NCBI GenBank assembly: GCA_020466095.1
Contig: CM035808.1
Span: forward strand, 54,212,073-54,276,072
Source of the DNA: Chlorops oryzae
Lineage: Eukaryota; Arthropoda; Insecta; Diptera; Chloropidae
Direction: 5' to 3'
DNA: 64,000 nucleotides
Part shown: one piece after another, positions 48,769-59,543 of the stretch
How positions within the stretch are numbered: the first letter of the stretch is position 1
How the letters are laid out: the number at the start of each line of letters is the position of its first letter
Made by a program: the position numbers and the translations under genes
The notes under the pieces: generated by a model
Told to the model about the DNA's origin: nothing
The model's database searches: none
Seen by the model: the letters and a program-made list of their open reading frames with translations, nothing else

Positions 48769-49010
48769 TTAGCTTTTTCCCAAAACGTCAATGTTACATC
48801 AATGGTATGCAACATACTTTCTTTTATAGACATATTTTCTACGCGCCTTTTATAAAAGAATAATTGAAGCACTTGTTTCTTAGACGGCAGTTTCGATCCT
48901 AAGTTCTCACTTTTACATTCTCCCACCAAAAATATTTCAGCATTTGACCTAAGATGTTTCTTGTCTCTACAAGCTGATAGTTTCGAAGCCATTTTACTAA
49001 AACCACCCAA
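48769..49010 (-). pseudogene. 5' exon of the split DDE-type transposase-like gene
   Basis: The minus-strand frame from 49010 (MGGFSKMASKLSACRDKKH) contains SKLPSKKQVLQLFFYKRR and IDVTLTFWEKAN, the N-terminal part of the same protein family whose remainder lies at 38250-36193. BEL element B is inserted right after this point. Removing it and one TSD copy puts the frame directly onto 39832 and downward (IPSMTKNNSIRK), which is the expected continuation in this family. The poly(T) run at 49017-49029 lies just outside the start. Confidence 0.6.
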
Positions 49011-49020
49011 CTAAACTTTT

Positions 49021-49712
49021 TTTTTTTTTTGAATTTTGATTTAAATGGCTGGGCGCTTTATTTAGGCCTCATATGCCATGGTATGCCCTCAGAGTATTAT
49101 TTGTATTATTAAATGCGTTTAATTGACCGCCGTCAGTTTTAATTTCACGAATAAATGACCGTCGTCAGTAATTATTATAGTTGAATTGATTTTAGCCCGA
49201 TTCGAGTGCCCTTGAGTACTTATATTCCTCCTGAACACACGCTTCGAGCAATTCCCGTTTTAAATGACCGGCGTCAATGTCCAAACAAAATGGCGATTAT
49301 TTCACAATGGTGAGCACGGCCCGAGCGTAAATGAGTCCTATGTTACCTCATTGACATTCGTTACGAAACTGCCCCCAACTAAACTTGTAAAACGAAAGCT
49401 CCAACTTTGGAGATGCACCAAAATCGATTTGATCATTGAAAAACTAAATCGATATATTCAGACCGAATTAATAATTAATCGAAAAAATCGATTTTTTCAT
49501 GATTGTTCCAGCATGCTGTTGTAGTGTATGGTGAAAATTGCGTCGAAGAGGAATTTTTGGGACATCGAAGGATATATACGACATTTCTCAAAGATTTTAA
49601 TGGCCTCTTTAAAGGGCATTTAGTTGGAAATTTGGAAAAAATCAGTCGATTAGCGTTTATCTAAAAGCCCACTAAGCTATCTAGCATTTAACTATTGAAG
49701 TTAAATAGTCCA
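49021..49712. other. Noncoding stretch with short dispersed words
   Basis: A variant of TGACCG(T/C)CGTCA occurs near 49125, 49157 and 49265 on the plus strand. No gene seen. Confidence 0.4.
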
Positions 49713-49870
49713 CTTTTACAGTCACCGACAATTGGCCGATTTTTTCTCGCCGATTTTCCGTTTGTAGACAAGCCAAGCGAGACAAAACTCTTTCACTTTC
49801 GTCTCCCTTCCCTTGCAACAAACAGAAAATCGGTGACAAAACCTCGGCCGATTATCGGTGAATGTAAAAC
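49713..49870. mobile_element. MITE, 158 bp, with about 50-bp imperfect inverted arms
   Basis: It starts CTTTTACAGTCACCGA and ends with TCGGTGAATGTAAAAC. The arms pair over about 50 bases with scattered mismatches, centred on a pyrimidine-rich loop. The word CCGATT recurs. Target duplication unclear. Confidence 0.65.
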
Positions 49871-49949
49871 CGGACATTTATTAGAAAAGTTTTGAATGCG
49901 TTTGAAATTGTTGCGTTACTAAAACAAAAAAAGGGCTTCAAAGACGCAA

Positions 49950-52900
49950 TATGCAGATTTCGCCTTATGACAAAATTACATTACTTGTTCTCTTTGATGT
50001 ACATATAAAGTATTTGAAAAAATCATCTTTTGCTGTTAATATGTACTTATTGCCACTTGCCGTTTCTATTAGTGGCCCTACCATGCCCATAAACATTTTG
50101 TCGAATGGTGCATGTGCTGTAACAGTAATTACTGTTTTTAAGCATTTTTTGCCATTTCTTGCAATTTTTTACATAATCCCGAATTTCTTTCTGCATGCCG
50201 TTCTACTTGTACTGGCGTCGGGTGTAGAAGTATGTGTTTTCACCTCCTCTGTGTCCTGCTAGGCGTCCATCATGAAAATTTTTAAGGACCTCTTTGATGT
50301 ACGTTTTAACTGTCAAAAAAATCGCCATATCCTCCATCTCATCCTTATTTCTGTTTTCTTGGTCTTTTGCGTTATTTCGGTATCTTTTCTTTCTGGGGGT
50401 ATTTCTTTATTTGCTTTATTTTGTGCTCTAGTCACAACGGGTTTGTTATTTTCTGAATATCGCAGTCGACTTGGTGCGTCCGCATTTAAGTTCTTTTTCC
50501 AGACTTATAAAAAGTTTAAAAGTCATATTCTGAGAGCTAATGATGGAGTTGTCCAACCGCGATGTACCAACCGCGGGAGTGTGAGCTTGCAGCTCCTCTG
50601 TATCCTCCGAGGCGTCCACCATGAAAAGTTTTAAGGACCTCTTTGATGTCCGTTTGATCTGTCAAAAAGATCGCCATATTCTCCATCTCATCCTTATTCC
50701 TGTTTTCTTGGTCTTCCGCGTAATTTTCGGTATCTTTCCTTTCTGGGTGTATTTCTTTATTTGCTTTATTTTGTGCTCTAGTCACAACGGATATGTTATT
50801 TTCCGAATACCGCAGTCGACTTAGTGCCTCCGCATTTAATTTAGTTTTACCAGACTTATAAGAAGTTTAAAAGTCATATTCTGAGAGCTTATGACGGAAT
50901 TGTCCAAACGCGATGTTTGGACCTTCAAATTAGCAATGCCTTTTAACGGTTTATGATCTGTGAAAATTGTGAACGGTCTTCCTAAGAGATAACATATAAA
51001 ATTTTAGTCGCCCACATAATTGCAAGGAATTGCTTTTCTATGGTCGAATATCGGTTTTCCGTGTCGCTCAGAGCTCGGCTAGCGAACGCAATAGGGTGAT
51101 CTTATCAAGGATCACCATGTGACAGGACTACTCCTAGTGCGTCAATGATTCGGTCGTTAATATGAATGGTTTCGTAATATCTGCATATTTCAAAATGGGT
51201 GGGCTTGTGTAAGCTTGTTTTCAGGTTTCTACCGTATTCTGGCAGTTCTTAGTCCAGACTTAATTGACATCCTTTTTAATAAAGCTGTTAGTGGCAATAG
51301 TAATTTCGCTGCATGCGGAATGAATTTTCGGTATTAATTCACCAGTCCCAAAAATGATTGAAATCCGTTTTTTGTTCTTGGGGGATGGAAAATTTTTTAC
51401 GAATTCTACTCTTCCGGGATCTGGAAGTACACCTCTTGCCGAGCACTTTTCGCCCAAATAAAATACTTCTTTTCGCAGGAACTGACATTTCTTAGTTTTT
51501 ATCTTGAGTTGACTTGCTCTTAATGCTTTTAATACTCTTCTTTGACGCCGATCATGTTCAGCCAAATTTCTTCCGTAAATGGCAATCGCGTCCAAATATA
51601 CGAAACAGTCGAGCCCTTGTAGGCCAGTCAGAGCGATTTTCGTAGTTTTTGGAATGTCACTGGGGCTCCCGTTAGTCCAAATGGCATTTGTATGAATTCA
51701 TAGTGTCCCATTCCGGTGCTGAAACCCGTTTTCTTTCTGTCGCATTCGTCTTAAAGTACTTGATGGTAGCCGCTTGCCAGATCTGAGATGGTAAAGAATC
51801 TGCTCCAACCCAATTGATCCAGGATTTCATCGATTCGTGGTATAGGAAACAATGGTTTTATCGTTTGTTCATTTGACTGTCGGAAATCCACTACAATTCA
51901 CCATTTAATTTTTCCGTCTGCACCACTTTTTTTGGTACTAGAATGATTGGAACGTTCCATGGAGATTTGCTCGGTGCTATGATTCCTTGGTCCAACATTT
52001 TTTTAACCTGGTTGTTAATTTCTGCTTAATGAGCCTCAGGGACGCGACATTGTCTTATATTCACTGGTGCTTTTTCGTTTTCAGTTTGTATCTCGTGCTT
52101 TAATTCACTTTTATGGCTGAATGCATCCTTTTTAATATGAAACACGTCGGCAATGTCCTTGTGTACTGCAAAGCGGGACTGTTGCTCTTCATTATTTAGG
52201 GTGTCATCTAGGCGCAATGTATTTCTAATCGTATTTAATCTTTCATTGGTTTTCTTAATCTCACATACGTTTACTGTTGAGTATGCTTGCGTTTGTTAAT
52301 TGGTCAGGGGAGAAAATTCTATCTCATTTCCTTTCTCTAATTTTTCTTCTACTTCTTAAGCGTTTTGTACTGATATATACCCAATTCCATTTTTTGGTTT
52401 AGTCAGTGTTTCGCCTACATACCCATTTGTATATTTTTCCTTTTTATGTACAACTTTTTTGTCTATCAGTAGTCCAGTGTTTATTGGAATAATCCTGACT
52501 GTTCGGGGTGGGATACAGTCGCTGCTATACTAATCCATTTCCCTTGCTTCAATGGCATTATTGATAACTTTGATAGCTCACTTCCATTTTCCTTAAAGAT
52601 TAGTCGTTTCTAATTTGTGTCCATAATAGTTCTGGTCCAGAGCACGTCTCGCCCAAAGAGTCCATCTGCTGGCAGAATACTATTTCGTGGCAGCACCTGT
52701 AATTTACATTTCAAATCTAGATTACTTTTATTTTCAATTTCCACTGATCCGATTGATCGAGTTTCGCCCCCGAACGCTCCTCTTAAAAATTTACGCTCCT
52801 CTTCATTAATCAAGTATTTTTGATAATCCTTCTTTCTTTATCAAACTAGTTTGAACTCCTGAATCAATTAATACTGCGATTTTTCCATCGCATCCGTTTC

Positions 52901-53400
52901 TCTTTTAAAGTTCTTGCTCAAATCTATTTCCATTCATTTTATAAACTTTTTCTTTCCGTCTTTTATTTGGGCGTTCCAGTATGTTGGCTAAGACTGGGTC
53001 GTGGTGCGTTTGCCGGGCTTGGCTGCTGTGATTGAGTACAGTTCCAAGCGATATGCCCCTTCCCTTTGCACCTGAACCACTGAACATCAACTCGATTATT
53101 GCTTCTATTATTTGCTCCGCTGTTTTGCGACATATTTTGAATCGAGTTTGTCGCACGTTGTGGAGGTTGCAGCATTCCGTTCTGGCATATATGTCGAAAA
53201 CAAAAATTGTTCGTGCTGTGCCCCCTTACCTGGCAGCGTTCGCAATAAAGGCTACTTTGCGTTTGTCTACAATTTTCGACATCATGGCCTAGCCTTGAAC
53301 AATATGTGCATATCAGGATAGTCTCTGGTGGTCTGCATTTTTCTGATTTCGTGTTCTTGCTGTTTTAAGGACAATTTGGTCCTCGTGTGGAATGTGGCAA
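49950..53400 (-). pseudogene. Ty3/gypsy gag-pol relic, minus strand
   Basis: From high to low coordinates: a Gag zinc knuckle (WFRCKGKGHIAWNC near 53090; first Cys replaced by W or lost), a protease-linked segment (GAFGGETRSIGSVEIENKSN near 52770), RT pieces (51.3-52.3 kb; KIKTKKCQFLRKEVFYLGEK near 51480), and RNase H remnants near 50950 (DHKPLK). A repeated RNase H-integrase spacer follows (50.2-50.9 kb), then an integrase zinc-finger and core start near 50200-50000 (MQKEIRDYVKNC, GNKYILTAKDDF). Stops and indels are frequent throughout. The type is 17.6/412-like; exact family unknown. Confidence 0.7.
50238..50917. repeat. Tandem duplication, unit 349 bp
   Basis: The phrase TTTTAAGGACCTCTTTGATG and the next 280 bases occur at about 50280 and again 349 bp later, with roughly 10-15 percent differences by eye. 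Both copies encode the same spacer between RNase H and integrase of the surrounding gypsy relic. The duplication is therefore internal to that element and old. Confidence 0.85.
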
Positions 53401-54309
53401 ATCTCTTATAACTCCTTTGGTTTTCAACCGATTTTTTATATACGCTAAATATCTGTTTCTGACTTTTAGTTACCGAAAAAAATTTTTAAAATTTTGTTAG
53501 CACTTAAAAGTTAAAATGAACTTTTGCAAATTAAAAAAAAAAAAACCTGAAGAAATCAAACTTTTGCAAGTTCAAATGTTTATAGCTTTTTAAGCCACTG
53601 ATTGTTACAAATGATACATCGTTGCAAAGAAGAGAGTTTTCTGCTTTAGACTAATAGAATTTTATGTTATTTAGGCGGGTAGTTTTTGAGTTCTTTGGCA
53701 AAACTATTTTGAATTTCTTTGGAAAAATAAACGGATGCCATTTTCGTAATCAGCGACCCCAATTTTGTCTAAAAACCATCATTTCGACTCTGCTCTATTT
53801 TTGTTTGAAAACTAGTGTTTTCGAAGGAAATCCACACTTTTCAAACAAAAAAAGTTATTATTTAAAAAAAATGGTGCAAAAAATATTAAAATCGGATACG
53901 GCAAAAAAAAAGTTATAGCGTTTTAAATTTGCAGGTAACAAAAGCTAAATATAGCAATAAAAGAACATACCAAAAGTGTTTTGACTGTGACTAAGCATTG
54001 TAACCACATCAATTATTATTTTCCAAATCCTTTTGATTTCTCAGTTAATTATAGTATATGTAACAAATTTGCATCAAAAAAACTTCAAATATCGTTCTTC
54101 GAGTTTTTCTTTTTGTCCCTCTTCGTTACACTCTGCTTCGTCAGGTCGTTCTTTCGCGAGCGTTCGTTGATCGCGAGCATTCATTCTTTAACTCGGTCAG
54201 TAGCTCATGTTGTGAAGATTGAATTTTAAATCGATCGCGATCGCTAGTTTTAGCTTTAAAATTTTTTGGCTTTGCCAAGAACAAAATTACGTATTCATTG
54301 AATATATGC
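53401..54309. other. Noncoding stretch beside the gypsy relic
   Basis: No recognisable gene. This is where the 5' LTR of the relic at 49950-53400 would be expected, but no matching copy was found on its other side. Confidence 0.4.
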
Positions 54310-54560
54310 AAGTAAACACGATGGGTCAGTGAACCCAAAGTGTAGGCACAAAGGGCTTGTGCTGCTTTCTGACCCAAGTTCATAGGCTATTAAACGTGAC
54401 ACTTCGGAACGAGGCGAAAGCCGTGCACTTTCGCCCCACCAGGCTTTTGAATGCTCAGCACTTTAGTTTAGCTTAGCTTTTGTTTTATTTAGTGTGCCTT
54501 AGCTTTGATTTTGTCGAACAAGTTTACTTTACGGGCGTTTTTGCGATTTCTAATCATAAT
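54310..54560 (+). mobile_element. Gypsy-type LTR fragment related to 18300-18777
   Basis: The block from GTAAACACGATGGGTCAGTGAACCC to TGAATGCTCAGCAC..TTTAGTTTAGCTT matches the LTR at 18777 downwards (opposite strand) over about 150-170 bases at roughly 80 percent. It includes the words CTTTGGGTTCACT, GGCGAAAG and GTGACACTTCGG. It is probably a solo or partial LTR. Boundaries are approximate. Confidence 0.55.
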
Positions 54561-55791
54561 TTGTTTTTTGCAAATGTGCAAAAAAAAAAAATTGCAAATT
54601 CCAAATCTGGAATCAGTTTTTGGGGGTTGCCCATAGATTACGAGGAATCGCGATTTAAAAATTGCCAAAAATTCCCCTAATTCCCCCAATTTTCAACATC
54701 GTTAGAGCTGCCAGACTAAGTAGCTTTCAATTTTTATAAGAACATTTTTTAAATTGTTTCAAGTGCTGCCACCTATTTAAGAATCTAATAAATTAAGATT
54801 TTTTGTAGCTATTATTATACAAATGTATAAATTAAGCGAATGACCTGCAATTTTAATAATACAAATTTCAAAACTGGCAGAAATAACACTAGTCTACACC
54901 AAAATGCTCCAAGTACCAAACATACGATTCCTATATTAAAATTTTACGCTGATTACGAAAATGGCGGAAAAAAATTTTCTATCGGACAGTTTTTCCGTTA
55001 TTTCAAAAAAAACCGTTTTTCGGCTTTTTTTCAACATGTCGTTAGTTTTTTCACTATAACACCGTCATATTTCTTCGGACAATAAAAATTGAAGCATCGC
55101 TGTAAGGCCATTACCTCAACGCATACAATGGTGTAACAAACATTTGAGTACGTAAAATAGTTAAAACACTAAATTGCAAAATGTAGAGGAAAATGTTTTA
55201 AATTTTAGATTTAAAAAAATTTTTAATTTTCAAGACAACGGCAAACCTAAAAAAAAGTTTTATTTTTTCTAGGCCTCGGATCTTAAAGCCCATTCAATTT
55301 CCAACATTTGAAGTGGTCTAAGGATAAACATCGGTTGAGTTTAAGTGAAGTTATAACCAATTGCCCAAATCAACCCAAAAGACATATTCTGAAGAGACAG
55401 AAAAAACTATGAAAAAACGATTTCTTCCATTTCGTATTTATTATTTAAAATTACAATCTAATACCTTCAAATCTCTCTTTCTTACGTATAAGACTAGTTT
55501 TTTTAAATAACTAACTTATTTTTCTTAGTATGGAATATATGCGGCTTTCTTTTATTGCTTTCTTAATGCAATGGGTTAGTTGTATAGTATAGTAAGTAAA
55601 GTGCGCAGGTATTTATTGAAGACCGCATTATTTCGTATGTTTTCGAATACTGCATATTTGAGTATAGGCTGTAGGCAACCAAAAAGGTCATAGTAGGCAA
55701 AGGGTTACCTAATACAGGCAAAAAGATGGTTCCACCCGTTTTTTCATATCATTGTTCCTATCTTAAAAAAAGAAGGCTTACAGGTCAACTT
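54561..55791. other. Noncoding stretch
   Basis: AT-rich DNA with no gene, RNA or repeat that I can recognise. Confidence 0.4.
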
Positions 55792-56400
55792 TCATCGACT
55801 GACGAAATTTTTCATTAATCCAAGTTTAATATGAAGCGGAGGCAAAATAACGTCATTTTTCCAAACAAGAGGTGGGTTCGCCAAGTTATTGTTTCCTATG
55901 GAGTGTTGTTCCCTTTTAGGCCAAGATGATTTCGTGAAATGATGTTCCTTCGCTCTGCTGTCCCATAAACACAGAAAACAGCAAAATTTTGGATAACTTC
56001 CTTGTAGCCCGGTAATAATGGCAACTACCTGAAATGAAAGCGAAGGCAAAATGAAAATCGGTTAGTTTTACAGTTAATATGATGTATAAGAAGGTAAATC
56101 TTATATAATTTTAAATTAATGAATATTACAAACCTTCAGGTCAGCGCTGATTTTCCAGTGATGTTTGTCGTAATTGATCTGCCTCAAGAGGTGCGCGATT
56201 TCATCATACGTTTCAACGTTCCAACAGCATGCGCTACAGCAATAGTTGGCAGCTCATTTCCGTTATGGACAAGATCAACTTTCAAACTTTGCTGCGAACT
56301 ATCAATAAATAGTCGCCATTCACATGTTTTAAATTTCAATTTAAGTTCCTTACATAGACCTTCTACATCACAGCAATAACACACACAGCACAGTTATTTT
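55792..56400 (-). pseudogene. Transposon-derived ORF fragment with GLQGxYPKFCCFLCLWDSR motif
   Basis: Two minus-strand exons: 56384 to about 56131 (CEWRLFIDSSQQSLKVDLVH, NGNELPTIAVAHAV) and 56042-55792 (VVAIITGLQGSYPKFCCFLC, LWDSRAKEHHFTKSSWPKRE, LPPLHIKLGLMKNFV). They join at a GT-AG intron after HHWKISADLK. Both blocks belong to a protein family that is abundant in insect genomes as uncharacterised repeated genes. Exon 1 has a frame change after AHAV, and the protein lacks both ends. It directly follows the P-type transposase remnant. Confidence 0.5.
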
Positions 56401-56419
56401 TTCGCGCTTCACATAAAAC

Positions 56420-57835
56420 TCAGAAGTTTTTGCCCCTTTCTCTGAAACAGGTAACTGACGTGTTGCGTGAAGTGATTTCGAATGAGTTTTATTAAATGGG
56501 GAACATCTGCAAACGAATGAACTTTTTCGGTGTCATACATAAACCTAATGAATAGAATAAAATATTCTTTACGATCCTGTTGGTCCAAAAATATTATTCA
56601 TTGATATCTCACCATGGTTTTTCTTCGTGTATATCACGTTCATTTAACAATGATCTGTTTCCTTCACCAAGATCGCAAACAATGGCAACAACTGTTTATC
56701 CGCAAGACTTTCATTCCTTTAAAATACTTAGAAGGGTGTCTTTCGTCATTTTAAAAATAAAGTCCTGGAAAATTGGTTGGTTCCATTTTGAAGTTAAGCC
56801 TAAACTAAGAAAAAATTTCATATGATATTGGTGTTCCAGCTATGAACGTAATAAATTTTTTGTCTTACCTCTGAGCATTGTTACTTGCACATATCCAACA
56901 GGTGGTAATGTTGCGTCCATCTTTCGGTCATTGCAGCATGATTTTCGAATTATCATCTCATCAAAGCTTGAGATGCAAATTTTCTGGTTCTCAGTCATGT
57001 GAGTAGAACCTCTCAAAAGTTTGAAAACTGGAGTCAATAGTCCTCTGGATATTGTTATTGTTTGAGCCCATTGATTGAGTGTTCGCACGGCCGGAAGAGG
57101 AAATTTTTTTCTATATAATAATTTATATAGTCTTGAACCTGTTGCATACAATGTAATTGATTGTGCGATGTCTTCTTCACTCCTTTTAGTCTTACATTCA
57201 GTCTTCAATAGTGAAATTTGGGTCCTTGTAAAAATTGTTAGCAGGTTTTCCTCCAGATTTGAGTAGCTGCTCTTCGATTTCTCAAGTTTTTCTTCCAAAC
57301 ATTCAATTTGGTATTCGTGAATTGCTTCCCTTTTTAGCATTTCCTCCGTTTTTATATTTAATTTTTGATTTGATTTTTTATTTAAATTTTTTACAGTTTT
57401 GTTCTCTCTTCTCAGTAAATATCTGTTAGCAAGTTATACGTTAACATTAGTATAAACGAATGCAATAAAAAAACATAATTTACTGTTCAATAAAAATTAT
57501 CGATTTGCATATTTTTAGTTGTTGTTTTAAATTTTAATTTTCCATTTTGAGATTGTCGCTGTCAAAATATTATTCACGAATACTAAAAATAAAATTTAAG
57601 CTAATGATAGAGATTAAAAAAAAAATACAACTCACATATCCGATTTCAAATTTTCAAATGTTCCCGCTCTTAAATTGGGTGAAACATTCTCACCTTCTTC
57701 CGCGAAGCTCATATTCTCCACCGCTATGTTCTCATCAACTCTTGCCAAGGGAAATTTTGTGGTTTCACAAGAAAAAATTGATGGTACTACATCTCGCTTT
57801 AATTTTCGTGCATTTGCAAATCCCTTAAATATAAA
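56420..57835 (-). pseudogene. P-superfamily (THAP) transposase, degraded
   Basis: Exon about 57820-57636 carries the end of a THAP domain (KLKRDVVPSIFSCETTK). Exon 57422-56869 has a coiled coil (EYQIECLEEKLEKSKSSYSN), then SEEDIAQSITLYATGSRLYK, FPLPAVRTLNQW and the first acidic motif ISSFDEMIIRK, ending VQVTMLRG. The 69-bp intron 56868-56800 is GT-AG and restores frame to LTSKWNQPIFQDF. After that come VVAIVCDLGEGNRSLLNE (second acidic motif) and HSFADVPHLIKLIRNHF, both typical of P elements and THAP9. Several in-frame stops lie between 56720 and 56500, and the C-terminal catalytic part is missing. Cut-and-paste transposition by an intact relative is inferred. Confidence 0.75.
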
Positions 57836-58680
57836 AAATATATATGTGTTTGGGCCCGTAAAGCTTTATTGGTCTTGCGACCGAAATGAGGCAAAGGGAA
57901 AATCGTTGGTAAGTCAATAAAAATCACGTACCTGGGTTGCTGTTGATTCAGCTGCTGTCGCGGTTGACGTCGCTTCTGTCGTGGTGCTTCCAGTAGCGTT
58001 GAAGTCTGTTGAGGCAATTGAGCTCGGGGAGGCGGGCTTTCAGCTGACTGAATCCAAGACGCTGATGAAAGGATGTCGATGAGGAGGTATCGCTGGTAGC
58101 ACTATTGGCAATAATATTTTGGTTTCGATGATTAAAACGCGAACGGGTTCTTTTAATTTTGGATTGCGGATCGGTTATTTTTTGCGAACTTGTCACTTCA
58201 AAATCTACTTGATTATTAATTTTGAACTTGACCGATGTTGCCAGTCAAGCCCAGCGGGAAAAAGCGCGAGCAGCTGTGCTAGGAGTGCTGCCCTCCTTTT
58301 TCTCGTTTTTTCGCCGCTGGTGGGATCTGGCTGCGTAGCGACAGCGGCAAAAAACGGACATACTGCCCGCCTTGCGCTACGCAACCTAAGGCTCGTTTAG
58401 TTGTGACGTTGGGCCCGGCACGCCGCTAAGAACGCTGCTCGGGCCTCCACGCACCACTCGTCGACTTGCCGTTTCACTTCCCATGACAAGGGCTGGGAGC
58501 GTTCGCTGGGAGCTTCCGGGATCTGATGCCTTCGTGCAAACTCCTCAAACGTCTCTCGAGCATCTAGTGGTGGGTCTGGACTGCGAGGGGGAGCTCGAGC
58601 GGTTCGGAAGCGCGGCGGCGATGACTGCGGATGTGGTGGGACCCGGCGGCAGCGTCGTGATGATGACGAAGAGCGGCGAC
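57836..58680. other. Mostly unassigned stretch, GC content rising
   Basis: AT-rich DNA gives way to GC-rich DNA near 58230. No gene is certain. A minus-strand frame near 58560-58395 (ETFEEFARRHQIPEA, LSWEVKRQVDEWCVEARAAF) is protein-like and might be the tail of the zinc-knuckle ORF upstream on that strand. Confidence 0.35.
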
Positions 58681-58697
58681 GTGTTGGCGACGGCGAA

Positions 58698-58770
58698 CGG
58701 TGACGTGGTGGTGACGTGGTGGTGACGTGGTGGTGACGTGGTGGTGACGTGGTGGTGACGTGGTGGTGAT
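58698..58770. repeat. 12-bp minisatellite (GTGGTGACGTGG)
   Basis: About six head-to-tail copies of the 12-mer within a GC-rich block. On the minus strand it reads as HHHVTTTSPP-type peptide repeats. Confidence 0.88.
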
Positions 58771-59022
58771 GGCGAGCGGCGACGAACCACGGGTGAGCAG
58801 TGGCGCGGTGGCGTCCCTGGTGGCATTCGGGTGGAGCGGGTGCAGAATGTCACTCTTCTTGGCGGTGGGGATGGCGGCGACGGCGAGCGGCGACGTGGTA
58901 GTGATGGCGAGCGGCGACGAACCACGGGTGAACAGTGGCGCGGTGGCGTCCCTGGTGGCATCCGGGTGGAGCGGGGGCAGAATGTCACTCTTCTTGGCGG
59001 TGGGGATGGCGGTGACGGCGAG
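58767..59022. repeat. Tandem duplication of about 126 bp, GC-rich
   Basis: The words GATGGCGAGCGGCGACGAAC, GGTGGCGTCCCTGGTGGCAT and CAGAATGTCACTCTTCTTGG occur twice, about 126 bp apart (starting near 58767 and 58896), with few differences. Part of the same low-complexity block as the 12-bp array. Confidence 0.82.
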
Positions 59023-59225
59023 CGTAGATTGGCAGCGGAGCGTTGACACGCTGCAGAGTGACGGTGCGGAGGTGACGGAGGAGGCGACCGGGTCCGGACA
59101 TAGGATTGGCTGCGTCGTATGGCCCGGAGGCGCTGACGCGACTCCCCGACGCCAGTTGTGTCGGTTTAACTTTAGGGCGCCATGGACCATCCTCCCGTTC
59201 ATTCGGCGACTCTGGCCTAGGTTCC

Positions 59226-59458
59226 TTATGGATGCGAGTTATGCAGCCCGCTACAAACCTTGCACACCTGCCGAGACGGACAATACGCGCGACGATGGCC
59301 CGCTTTTAGACACGACCAGCAGCGCTTGTGGAGCCGGATGCAGCTCTTTCTCCCCTCCAGCGAAAGGCGTCGAAAGCGGCGGCAGCGGGACAGCCGATGG
59401 TTTTGCGGGCAGAGCGGGCATCGCTCTCGCAGGTCTTCTTTGCGCATGATGGGCTGAA
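59226..59458 (-). CDS. Nucleocapsid-like zinc-knuckle ORF downstream of Pao pol
   Basis: The minus-strand frame contains three Cys/His knuckles: CPLCPQNHRLSRC, CWSCLKAGHRRAYC and CKVCSGLH. Spacing is that of the BEL/Pao Gag C-terminus, and of this element's own Gag (CHLC...C, CYNC...C, CAQC...H near 63500-63720). It begins right after a good 3' splice signal (CTCATCGTTTCAG, minus strand, ending at about 59454) and lies some 90 bases past the likely pol stop (59546-59544), the place where some retroelements carry env. It may be a spliced accessory product or the leftover gag of another element; the frame stops at 59226. An alanine-, proline- and serine-rich repetitive region continues on the same strand in another frame. 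Confidence 0.5.
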
Positions 59459-59543
59459 ACGATGAGAGGGATAACTTTAAGCACATGAATATGGCGGAAA
59501 CGAGAAAGGGGAAGGTTGGTTGTAAAAGGGCATTGACGGCTAG

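Noticed and set aside
58483..59449. Long plus-strand ORFs in the GC-rich block (up to 229 codons)
   Set aside because: Low-complexity GC-rich DNA gives open frames on all strands; protein-like motifs (zinc knuckles) are on the minus strand.
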